DNA of 64,000 nt from Aquimonas voraii (GTDB lineage Bacteria > Pseudomonadota > Gammaproteobacteria > Xanthomonadales > Xanthomonadaceae): assembly GCF_900101825.1 (NCBI RefSeq), contig NZ_FNAG01000001.1, positions 620,001 to 684,000 of the forward strand, given 5' to 3'. Shown piece by piece: positions 28,061 to 36,002 of the stretch. Every line of letters begins with the position of its first letter. The stretch's first letter is position 1. Both the position numbers and the translations under genes were made by a program. Under the pieces are notes generated by a model. The model saw only the letters and a list, made by a program, of their open reading frames with translations. It searched no databases and was not told where the DNA came from.

Positions 28061-29509
28061 TTGAATTCCAAGGCTGAAGGGCGGCTCGCAAGGCAGGGGG
28101 CGCGTGGCATTGCGCGCGGCCTCGTGCTCGCCGCGGCAGCTCTCGTGTTGGTCTGCGCCATCGTGCTGGTGGTTGTCTGGCACGTGCGCCGTGCGCCGCC
28201 CGATTCGGCGATCGCGGGTCTGATCGCGCGCTGGCAGGCCCCTTCGCAGGCTTTGGGCGCCAATGCCTTCAAGCACCTGTGGCAGATCGAATGGGACATT
28301 CCCGAGTCCGAGCGTGCGGCTGTTCTCGCTGAGGATCGGCGCCGCGCGCTCGCGCATGCGGAGGCCTTGCTGCGTGCCGCTGTGGAGTCGGCACCGCCAC
28401 CCGTCCTGACCCGCAGCGCGGATGCCCGCTACCCGCGCTGGCCGCTGGAAGATCTCCCGCAGTTGGACTGCGGCGGCAGAGAGGCCGAGTGCCTCGATGG
28501 ATTTGCCGCGATCGACGCCGAAGCCTGGCGCCGTGTGGACAGTGCGCCCTTGCTGAGCGCTCGTTTGGCCGCCGTGCACGAGTTCGGGCATCTGCGCGTG
28601 GATGACGCGCTGCATTTCGCCACCTACCTGGCCGTCGCGCAGGAGCGAACGGGCGCCTCGCGGGTGTGGCTGGCGATGGCGGCGCGCGCGTTTCGCGCGG
28701 GTTCGACGCAGCAGGGATTGGGTATGGCCTGTCGCGAACTCGCCACCGCGCGACGCTTCGCCGAAGGCAGCACCCACCTGATCACTCGCTTGATCGAGTC
28801 AAGCCGGATACTCGCGGCGGCACACCTCGCCGCCGATGTTCTGGCCGAGCTTCCCGCCGAGGCGCCGCTTCCGGCCGAGTGCGAGGTGCTGACTGCGCCC
28901 CTGCAGGCTCCATCGGTGTCCCTCTGCGCGGCGGTCGGGGGCGAATATCGCTGGTTGCGGCATTCGCTGGAGTCCGCGTTCAACGGCGGTGTCTCGGACC
29001 TCTGGCCTGCGGCGTCGGGCGAGCCCTCCCGCCTGCTGTTCGATGGTGAATTGAGTCTGCAGTGGCGAGCCCGCGCGATGTCCTGGGCCTGCGATCAGGA
29101 CGTGTTGGCGCAGATGCTGCGCGGCGACCCGGCGGTCATCCGACGCGTACGCGAGTGGCCCGCGGACCCCCCTGTGCTGCAATGCATGGCGAACCCGATG
29201 GGCTGCACCCTCGATCGCGTCTCGCGACCGGATTTGAGCGTCTACGTCGAGCGGATCCTGGAGGAAGCGGCAGCGTTGAGGATGCTGGCCGTGCTGGTCG
29301 AGCTACGGCCGAAGCTGGCCGACGGTCTCTCCATCGAAGAGGCGCTGGCTCAGCGCAAGCCTCCGGAGACGGTCATCGAGCCGCGTCTGGGCCTGCAGGA
29401 TCAGGCCTTGATCTGGCAGGGGCCGCCGCCCAAGCGCGCCCTTGGGCTGTGGCCGGTGCCGGCAAGTCGACTGTCGAGTGAACCCGCTGCAGGCGAGTCG
29501 CCGCCCTGA
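28061..29509 (+). CDS. Unrecognised membrane-anchored protein, 482 residues
   Basis: Open frame from a TTG at 28061 (GGAGG ten bases upstream; no ATG or GTG fits better). Residues about 18-44 are one membrane helix (GLVLAAAALVLVCAIVLVVVW) after a basic N-terminus, so the rest should be periplasmic. That part is helical, with repeated short helix pairs and ten or so cysteines (LDCGGREAECL, ECEVL, CAAVGG, ACDQD, CMANPMGC), which suggests disulfides. No catalytic motif was recognised. The codon usage fits the neighbours, so I take it as a real gene. Its function is unknown. Confidence 0.7.
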   Translation: MNSKAEGRLARQGARGIARGLVLAAAALVLVCAIVLVVVWHVRRAPPDSAIAGLIARWQAPSQALGANAFKHLWQIEWDIPESERAAVLAEDRRRALAHAEALLRAAVESAPPPVLTRSADARYPRWPLEDLPQLDCGGREAECLDGFAAIDAEAWRRVDSAPLLSARLAAVHEFGHLRVDDALHFATYLAVAQERTGASRVWLAMAARAFRAGSTQQGLGMACRELATARRFAEGSTHLITRLIESSRILAAAHLAADVLAELPAEAPLPAECEVLTAPLQAPSVSLCAAVGGEYRWLRHSLESAFNGGVSDLWPAASGEPSRLLFDGELSLQWRARAMSWACDQDVLAQMLRGDPAVIRRVREWPADPPVLQCMANPMGCTLDRVSRPDLSVYVERILEEAAALRMLAVLVELRPKLADGLSIEEALAQRKPPETVIEPRLGLQDQALIWQGPPPKRALGLWPVPASRLSSEPAAGESPP

Positions 29510-29643
29510 GTTTGCGGGCCTTCGTCCTCCCCGGGCTGCGACTGCGAAGCTCAGCTTGGATCGTTCCCGGGCCAGTGCGCAGCCCCTGCGCGGCGCGGGT
29601 CCAGCCTGCTAAGGTGCCGGGCCCTGACGCCGCCGGACCCCGG

Positions 29644-30501
29644 ATGAAAGCCCCTGCCGCCCTGCTGGAACTGATCGAAGACGGCATTCTCGATGCCGTG
29701 ATCCGGCCGCTGAAGAGCGGCAAGGAGGCGGCGGTCTATGTCGTGCGTCGCGGTGAGGAGATCTGCTGCGCCAAGGTTTACAAGGACATGGCGCAGCGCA
29801 GCTTCCAGAATCGCGTGCAGTACCAGGAGGGCCGCAAGGCGCGCGGCAGCCGCGAGGCCCGCGCAATGGGCAAGGCCACAAAGTTCGGCAAGCGCGAGGC
29901 CGAGGCCGCCTGGAAGACCGCGGAGGTCGATGCGCTCTACCGCTTCTTCGATGCTGGCGTGCGCGTGCCGCGTCCTTACGGCTTCTACAGCGGGGTGCTG
30001 GTGATGGAGCTGGTGGCCGATGCAGACGGCCACAACGCGCCGCGGCTGGGCGAGGTACAGCTCGCGCCCGAGGTCGCCCGCGACTATCACGCGCGGCTGA
30101 TCCGCGAGGTGGTGCGCATGCTCTGCTGTGGACTGATCCACGGCGACCTGTCCGAGTACAACGTGCTGGTCGACGCCCAAGGCCCGGTGGTGATCGATTT
30201 CCCGCAGGTGGTCGATGCCGCCGGCAACAACGCCGCCCGCGACCTGCTGCGTCGCGACGTGAACAATCTCAGCATCAGCCTCGGCCGCTTCGCGCCCGAG
30301 CTGATGCAGACGCGCTACGCGGAAGAGATGTGGGCCCTGTTCGAGGCCGGCGAGCTGACGCCGGACACGCCGCTGACCGGCGTGTTCGAAGAGCAGTTGG
30401 CCGAGGTCGACCTCGACGCCATCGAGTGGGCCATCCGCGACGCTCGCGAAGAAGCCTTGATCCGTGAGCAAGGACGGCTGGCGGCAGAGCAGGACGACTA
30501 G
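29644..30501 (+). CDS. RIO-type serine protein kinase
   Basis: A protein of 285 residues. It has the RIO1 fold: GKEAAVYVVRRGEEICCAKVYK holds the ATP loop and the lysine, LIHGDLSEYNVLV is the catalytic loop with D and N, and VIDFPQ is the metal-binding aspartate. The stretch MAQRSFQNRVQYQEGRKARGSREARAMGK is the RIO-specific flexible loop. Bacterial RIO kinases are common in this order; the archaeal and eukaryotic ones help mature the small ribosomal subunit, the bacterial substrate is unknown. A 44-codon upstream extension exists but does not match. Confidence 0.92.
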   Translation: MKAPAALLELIEDGILDAVIRPLKSGKEAAVYVVRRGEEICCAKVYKDMAQRSFQNRVQYQEGRKARGSREARAMGKATKFGKREAEAAWKTAEVDALYRFFDAGVRVPRPYGFYSGVLVMELVADADGHNAPRLGEVQLAPEVARDYHARLIREVVRMLCCGLIHGDLSEYNVLVDAQGPVVIDFPQVVDAAGNNAARDLLRRDVNNLSISLGRFAPELMQTRYAEEMWALFEAGELTPDTPLTGVFEEQLAEVDLDAIEWAIRDAREEALIREQGRLAAEQDD

Positions 30502-30715
30502 CGACGACTGCAGGCCTTTGCGTCCTGCCCTCGCCGCGTTCGCGTCGGTGGCGACCCTGCGAGACGCTGGGTTCTCAGCGATGGCCCTGGCGTGCATCCC
30601 GCAGTTCGATGCGAGCACTCGGCAAGGCCCGGGTGTCCGTGTGCGGCGTCCGAACGCGCGGCCGAGTCGCCCTCAAGCAGCGCCCGCGCGGCCGCGCGCA
30701 AGGCTTCCCAGCCCG

Positions 30716-31093
30716 CTACAGCAGCGCGTGCGGAATGTCGTCGTAGCGCTTGGAGTAGGCCAGGCGCTCGGCGCGGCAGAAGCCGCTGCCCATGGTGAAG
30801 CTGCGGCAGATGCTGGGCCGTTGGCTGTAGATGCTGCAGCACATCTGCATGCGGTCGACCGCCACGCACCAGCCATCCTCGTCGCGCGCCATCACTTCCA
30901 GGCCTTCCGGCGTGTGTTCGGTCAGGTGCCGCGGCACGACGTCGTCGGGCATGACCACCACGGTGAGACGGCAGCACACGGCTTCGCAGTCGTCGCACTG
31001 CACCTTGGGGTCGACCAGATGGTCGTCGGGGAGAATCTCGAAGGGCACGCGCGGCTCCGACAGGGGGGAACGCACTCGGCGCGGGCCGAACAC
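30716..31093 (-). CDS. YkgJ-family cysteine cluster protein
   Basis: A protein of 125 residues from a GTG start. The cysteine pattern QCDDCEAVCCRL (C33, C36, C40, C41), then MCCSIYSQRPSICRSF and SGFC, is the CxxCxxxCC...RPxxCRxF signature of YkgJ-like (UPF0153) zinc or iron-sulfur binding proteins. Function not established. It stands alone, between a 214-base and a 161-base gap in which I see no other feature. Confidence 0.85.
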   Translation of the reverse strand: MFGPRRVRSPLSEPRVPFEILPDDHLVDPKVQCDDCEAVCCRLTVVVMPDDVVPRHLTEHTPEGLEVMARDEDGWCVAVDRMQMCCSIYSQRPSICRSFTMGSGFCRAERLAYSKRYDDIPHALL

Positions 31094-31254
31094 GGCGTGC
31101 AGGGTCGCATGTTCGGCGCGGGCGTGCGTGAATCGATGCCTCCTGCAAGCTCGCCCGGGTTCCTGTTCAGATCGCTGCGGTCGCCGTCGATCGCCTCGTC
31201 GTCATTGCGTGTGCGAATCGCAGTCGCCGCAGCCGGCGGGTGATGCTCACAGGT

Positions 31255-33621
31255 TCATCGGCACTCGCGCGGCACGACCCGGCGGAGCACCCGCCGCGAG
31301 TGCTCAAGACCGGGCAGGCTGGGTCTTATGTCGACCTCGACACGGTTGCAGTCCAGCCAGTTCAGTTCAAAGGCGCCGAACGGAGTGATCTGCACCTGCT
31401 CGGGCCGGAAGTCACGACCGAATTCGCCGCCGCGAGCGATCACCGCATTGCGGACCTCGAGGCGCTCGCCATTGAGCGCGCCGGCGCCGACGGCCCAAAG
31501 CTGGGCCCCATCGCGGTAGGTGTACCAGGCGAGCGTCGCAAGCTCACCGCCGCCCTCCACCGCGATTTGTACGCCTTCGCCGGAGCGCTCGGGATCGTAG
31601 TAGCTCCCCGAGAGGCTGCGATCGGGCAGGGCGTGGCTCAAGGTCTGGCAGTCGCTGGTCACGATCTTGCGCAGGGGCACCTGGAAGGGCGCGAATCCGC
31701 TCTGCTCGGGCCAGACATCGAGAACCGCGTGGTTGCAGTCGGACAGGCTCAGGCGGAGACGGCCAAAAGCCTCGCGCACCACCGCTGACGGGTCGAAGGC
31801 GCTGCCGTAGCCGGTGCCGCGGGTGATCTGCACGGCGCCGAAATCGAGCGCCTCGCCGCGCAGCTCGGCGGCGCCCAGCACCCAGATCGGCTCGCCCTGG
31901 TGGTGGAAGTAGCAGCTCAAGGCAAACAGGCTGTCGTTGCCCTCCAGACTGAGTACGCAGCCTTCGCCTGAGCGCGTCGGCTGGTACCAGGCCCCCACGT
32001 ACATTGAGCGGCGCGCTTCGGGACGGGGCCAGCCGATGTCGTAGAGCGCGTCGGCGCTGAGGTCGGTGAAGCCGAAGCGGCTGCCTCCGAAGATGCGCGG
32101 ACTCATCAGCGTCACCGCTTCGGTTTCGATGGCGAAGTGACCCCGATCGAACATGCGTGGACGACCCGCCACGGTTCCGCGCGGCACCGAGCCGGTGTCG
32201 AAGCCCAGCTCGACCCGGGGCCGCTGCTCGGCGGCGGCAAGCAGCTGCGCCGCATCGGGCGGCGACAGCATCCACAGCGGAATCGGCCAGTGGGCGCTCG
32301 CGGCAACCCCCGCGCGTGCCGTCGTGCGCGGGTCTTCGATATCTCGCACGTCTTCCAGCAGCAGGGCCAGTGCGCCGGCCTCGCTGGCGTGGCGCCATTT
32401 GAGGTCGGGACTGCAGCCGCCGCTGGACGCAATCAGCACCGCCCGCTCAGGCAGGGGGCCGCGCTGCGCTTCGCAGGCATCCGTCGCGCTGCGTGCTGTT
32501 CCCGCGGTCGCGGCCGCCCCGGTCGCATTGTCCGCGCGCACCAAGGTGCCGACGATTCCCGGTGCGGGTAAGGTCGGCTCCAGCTGCACGCTCGCCGCGG
32601 GGTACTCCGTCTGCGGCTCGGAGTCGAGCAGGCGTACGCGCCGACGCTGACCCAGCACCTCGATCAGCCGCGCACGCACGCTGGGGCTGTCCAACAGCAG
32701 ATCGCCGGGCTCGGCGAGTGATTGCGCGCGATCCGCTGCATTCATCTCGGCGAAGGGGCGCTGCAGCCGATCGCTGTACAGCAGCCTCGAAAACGCATCC
32801 AGGTGCGGCGAGCCGGGCTCGGGTTGACCGTTTGCCTGGATCGCGCCCGCGAAGCCGAGCGCGTGACCAATCTCGTGCAGTGCGAAGGCGTAGAACGGGT
32901 AGGCGGTGGGCGGGGCGGGCTGGTAGCGATCCAGCCCGTACCAGAAGCCGTCCGGAACGATGGACCTGAAGCATTCCAGTTCTCCCAGGCGGCTGTTGAA
33001 AACCACCTGCAGATCCACGGCGTGCGACGCGCGACGCTCACCGGTGCGCGCAATGACGGTGGGCAGGGGATAGCGCGTGTCGGGCGCTGGCATGCCGGCG
33101 GCATCATCGACCCAGGCCGCCGGGCCGCCATACCCCGCTGCGGCGCAGCCGAGGTCGGCGAATGCGGCGCCGATCCGCAGATGGGTGCGGCTGTCCAGGC
33201 GCATGGCCCAGATGCCGAGAGCGGCATCCAGCGCGGCCTTGCGCTGATTGCCGAGCGTGCTGGCCGCGTTGCCGGGCAGCGCCTCGGCCGGGCGCTTATC
33301 CAGAAAGCCTGTGCCCGGCGGATCCAGATAGACCACTTCGAACATGCGTTGAGAGCTTGTGGCCTTCGCTTCGGCCGCAGCATCGGCAGGATGCCGTGGC
33401 GGCGGCTGCAGCCGCGGTGCGAATTCGCGCAGCGCGCCGGGGCCGGCGAGGTCGCACTGCAGCACCGGCTGTCCCTGTGCGTCGAGCGCCAGCAGGGTGA
33501 GTGTGGCGGCTGCCGGAAGCCGTGTTCCGGCCTCAGGTGCTGCCAGGGCGGGGGCGGGCAGGCCCGTGCCGAGCAGGAGCGTCAGCGCAGCGCCTGCGGC
33601 GCAGAAGGCGTTCGGAACCAT
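31255..33621 (-). CDS. Secreted metallopeptidase-like protein with PA domain and two C-terminal repeats
   Basis: A protein of 788 residues with a signal peptide ending at PALAAPE. The zinc site is H249-E250-x-x-H253 in HEIGHALGFAGA; the place where metzincins have a third His or Asp (eleventh position) is glycine. FAEMNAADRAQSLAEPGDLLLDSP follows, typical of PA-domain peptidases, then a PA domain (about residues 330-470). SADALYDIGW near residue 530 is the closing DIGW of M10-like domains. Residues 543-665 and 672-788 are two copies of a repeat with (A/S)YxPxRSGEG, an aromatic core W(Y)xY and a final DCN. Exported; substrate unknown. A missing ligand leaves activity open. Confidence 0.85.
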   Translation of the reverse strand: MVPNAFCAAGAALTLLLGTGLPAPALAAPEAGTRLPAAATLTLLALDAQGQPVLQCDLAGPGALREFAPRLQPPPRHPADAAAEAKATSSQRMFEVVYLDPPGTGFLDKRPAEALPGNAASTLGNQRKAALDAALGIWAMRLDSRTHLRIGAAFADLGCAAAGYGGPAAWVDDAAGMPAPDTRYPLPTVIARTGERRASHAVDLQVVFNSRLGELECFRSIVPDGFWYGLDRYQPAPPTAYPFYAFALHEIGHALGFAGAIQANGQPEPGSPHLDAFSRLLYSDRLQRPFAEMNAADRAQSLAEPGDLLLDSPSVRARLIEVLGQRRRVRLLDSEPQTEYPAASVQLEPTLPAPGIVGTLVRADNATGAAATAGTARSATDACEAQRGPLPERAVLIASSGGCSPDLKWRHASEAGALALLLEDVRDIEDPRTTARAGVAASAHWPIPLWMLSPPDAAQLLAAAEQRPRVELGFDTGSVPRGTVAGRPRMFDRGHFAIETEAVTLMSPRIFGGSRFGFTDLSADALYDIGWPRPEARRSMYVGAWYQPTRSGEGCVLSLEGNDSLFALSCYFHHQGEPIWVLGAAELRGEALDFGAVQITRGTGYGSAFDPSAVVREAFGRLRLSLSDCNHAVLDVWPEQSGFAPFQVPLRKIVTSDCQTLSHALPDRSLSGSYYDPERSGEGVQIAVEGGGELATLAWYTYRDGAQLWAVGAGALNGERLEVRNAVIARGGEFGRDFRPEQVQITPFGAFELNWLDCNRVEVDIRPSLPGLEHSRRVLRRVVPRECR

Positions 33622-34070
33622 GGCAGTTCACCGGGGCGAATGTCCGGTAACCCTAGTCGGGCCGTGCCGACTCCGCAACGTCCGCGACGCCTGCCGCTTG
33701 AAGCCTTGGCCCTCTCCCGCCGAGCGGCAGCGCAAGTGCCCGGAAGTCCGGGCGACGAGCGCGCCCTGCGGCCAAGGCCAGGCAGTGGCGGCGAACTCAA
33801 GGGACTGTCCAGCCCGCGCCCGCCGAACTCGCTGCGCGACGTCCTCACGCGGCGCGTTGGCCTTGGCTGGCGATGGCGGAAGGCAGGTCCCCAGAGCGTA
33901 TGAAAAAACCATCGGCCTACTGCGGCCGCCTGTGGCCGCCCGCGGCGGCAGCGCGCTACGCGAATTCCGCGGTCACTAGTTCGCCAGACTCCCTTGAATT
34001 CACGTGCCGCGCTTTGCCGCGAACGCCCAGAGACGCCCTCGCCACGGCGTTTGGGTTTCTTCATGCGCTC
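33622..34070. other. 449-base gap, nothing recognised
   Basis: Between the start of the PA-domain protein gene and the small membrane protein gene. The open frames in it show no family likeness, and I found no strong hairpin, palindrome or repeat of the two window-wide families. Confidence 0.4.
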
Positions 34071-34268
34071 TCAGCGCATGACGGCCCACAGGGCGATGCC
34101 GAGCGGAAGCGACCAGAACAACAGCGTTAGCCGCCGCTGCCCCCGTGTCAGGCTGCGCGGCGGCGCGAAATTGAAGAGCACGCTGCCGAGCAGCCACAGG
34201 GGCGGAAGCACGACATCGCACGCCCAGCACTCGCCTCGCGATGCGCCCTGCTTCTCCTCGGGCGTCAT
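34071..34268 (-). CDS. Small membrane protein coupled to the acetyltransferase gene
   Basis: A predicted protein of 65 residues starting MTPEEKQGAS. It has two hydrophobic helices (LPPLWLLGSVLFNFA and LTLLFWSLPLGIALWAVM) separated by a basic turn, RSLTRGQRR. CWAC at residues 14-17 could bind metal or form a disulfide. Its ATG overlaps the stop of the acetyltransferase gene (ATGA, 34265-34268), a strong sign of translational coupling. No family recognised; it could be a real small membrane protein of unknown role. Confidence 0.55.
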   Translation of the reverse strand: MTPEEKQGASRGECWACDVVLPPLWLLGSVLFNFAPPRSLTRGQRRLTLLFWSLPLGIALWAVMR

Positions 34269-34759
34269 CCGCGAGTTCTGTCGATGTTGGCCGCCTGCAT
34301 CGACACCTGCTTGCCGTTGGCCCTCTGACGGCCGATCTCGACAAAGCCGAAGCGCGCGTGGAAGGCGGCCGAGACCGGGTTGGGTGGATCGAGGTCGTAC
34401 TCGCAGACCAGCGAGTCGACGCCGGACGTACGGGCGAAGTCGAACAGCGCCTCGTACAGCCGGCGGCCGCAGCCCCGGCCCTGGGCGGACGCCGCGACCA
34501 CGACGCGGTCGATGTAGAGGAAGCGTCCGCCGCGCGCGTCGAACCAGCGGTAGTTGGGGCTGTCGTAGTCGGCGCCGGGTGCCACGGCCAGCAGGAAGGC
34601 ACAGACGCCGGCTTCGTTTTCGATCACCTGATGCCAGTTCGCCTGGGCGTGCAGGTGCGCCAGCTTCGCTGACTCCAAGGGGCTCAGGTACTGCACCTGT
34701 TCGGCGTTGAGTGAGAGCAGGCGGGGGAAATCCTGGGGCGTGGCGTCGCGTAGATGCAT
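34265..34759 (-). CDS. GNAT family N-acetyltransferase
   Basis: A protein of 164 residues with the acetyl-CoA motif A, IDRVVVAASAQGRGCGRRLYEALFDFA (key Q/R-x-x-G-x-G/C), and the closing HARFGFVEIGRQ of motif B. It starts MHLRDATPQDFPRLLSLN, the normal opening of the fold. The variant SPLESAKLAHLHAQAN and PNYRWFDARGGRFLYIDR suggest the group annotated as small-molecule or amine acetyltransferases; the substrate is unknown. The gene overlaps the small membrane protein gene. Beyond it is a transcription stop of the upstream gene. Confidence 0.88.
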   Translation of the reverse strand: MHLRDATPQDFPRLLSLNAEQVQYLSPLESAKLAHLHAQANWHQVIENEAGVCAFLLAVAPGADYDSPNYRWFDARGGRFLYIDRVVVAASAQGRGCGRRLYEALFDFARTSGVDSLVCEYDLDPPNPVSAAFHARFGFVEIGRQRANGKQVSMQAANIDRTRG

Positions 34760-34844
34760 GTCTTCGCCGATGAGCGTCGTTCAGGCCGCCAAGACTGGGA
34801 CTGCGTCGCCACGCCTTCAAGTGGCCAAGGCCTGTCTTGAAGAA

Positions 34845-34876
34845 AGGGCGGTCCGGGCGCGAACCCGGGCCGCCCT
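34845..34876 (-). terminator. Rho-independent terminator of the secreted protein gene
   Basis: A 13-bp stem (one G-U pair) on the reverse strand, AGGGCGGCCCGGG with CCCGGACCGCCCT around a six-base loop, followed by TTCTTC. It lies 75 bases after the stop of the gene at 34951-35883. Confidence 0.8.
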
Positions 34877-34950
34877 CAAGGCAGGCGAAGCTGCGATCAG
34901 AGCGTGTGAGAACACGTACGCCGCAGTGGGCGGAGGGGTCTCACGGGCTC

Positions 34951-35883
34951 TCAGTCGGTCAGCTGTTTGAAGTAGCGGGTCCAGCCGCGCACGCCGCCGC
35001 TGTCGCCGATGCGCTCGAAGCGGGCGCGGCGATCGCGGGCGACGCCGTCCTTCCAGCTGGCCCAGCTGCTGACCGTGTTGCTGCCCTGTTCGGCGCTGAA
35101 CTGCTGGTGCCAGCCGCCGATCACCGCGTAGCTGTGCTTGACCACGGCCGAGGTGCTGCAGGACGCCATGCGCGTGTAGGTGTGGCGCATGGTGGCGCTG
35201 CTGGTGCGCTGGATCCAGCTCGACAGTCCGGCGTCGCAGTCGGTTTCAGTGACGCCGTAGCCGCCCGGACCCATCGTGCCGCAGTGGTTCTCGGTGAAGT
35301 AGGCCATGCCGTCCGAGCCGCAGGAGCCGGCCCCCGCCTTCGCCTGGCTGAGCTCGAACAGCGGGGGCGCGTCGGCGAGCTGCACCGGCGCATCCAGCGC
35401 TTCCACCACGCCGCGCAGGGCGACCTGGTCGGCGATCGCGCGGTCCTTCTGCGCGTACTTCGGCGCCGGTGCCCGCCCTTCGCGCAGGCCCTCGAGGCTG
35501 GGGCTGGCGCCGTCACTGGCGTAGGTCTTGGCTTCGCTGAACACGCCTTCCAGTTCGACCAGCAGTCGCGGCACGGGCACGTGGTCCGGCGTCATCAGCA
35601 GGAACATCTCCAGCGGCGTGGCGCCGGCTTCGCTGTCCAGCGCGCCCTCAGCCCTGCCGGCGGGCGCGGTCTGGCCGACGACGATCTCGCGGGTGTCTGG
35701 AAACGACAGGAACTGGACGTGGCGTCCGTCCTTCAGGGCCAGCTCGGCGAGCGTGTCCATGCGCACGCCCTTGGCGGGCTCGACGCGGGGGAACTCGGCG
35801 GCCGCAGTGGTGCTGATGAGTGCGGCGACGGCGAGGGTGAGCAGGCGCGTGGCGCCCAAGGGCTTGGATGTCGCGATGTTCAT
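34951..35883 (-). CDS. Secreted protein of unknown function, 310 residues
   Basis: Start at MNIATSKPLGATRLLTLAVAALISTTAAA, a signal peptide cut near TAAA-EFP. SD AGGAGA lies just before it. The mature protein has two parts: residues 25-180 mostly beta/alpha without cysteines, and a C-terminal domain (about 195-310) with SCGSDG, NHCGTMG, TDCDAG and ASCSTSA (four cysteines), plus many Trp, Ser and Thr residues. No catalytic motif recognised. It has its own terminator and no operon partner. Possibly a secreted, disulfide-stabilised adhesive or lectin-like domain, but this is a guess. Confidence 0.7.
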   Translation of the reverse strand: MNIATSKPLGATRLLTLAVAALISTTAAAEFPRVEPAKGVRMDTLAELALKDGRHVQFLSFPDTREIVVGQTAPAGRAEGALDSEAGATPLEMFLLMTPDHVPVPRLLVELEGVFSEAKTYASDGASPSLEGLREGRAPAPKYAQKDRAIADQVALRGVVEALDAPVQLADAPPLFELSQAKAGAGSCGSDGMAYFTENHCGTMGPGGYGVTETDCDAGLSSWIQRTSSATMRHTYTRMASCSTSAVVKHSYAVIGGWHQQFSAEQGSNTVSSWASWKDGVARDRRARFERIGDSGGVRGWTRYFKQLTD

Positions 35884-36002
35884 GGGAATCTCCTGGCGAT
35901 GCAGATCGGTCTGCATGGACAGTTGCGAGATTCGATGGGCAAAACGACATGGGCGAGCGCACGGCGCCGTCGCCGACGCCGATGCGACTTCGCTCTGCAG
36001 AC

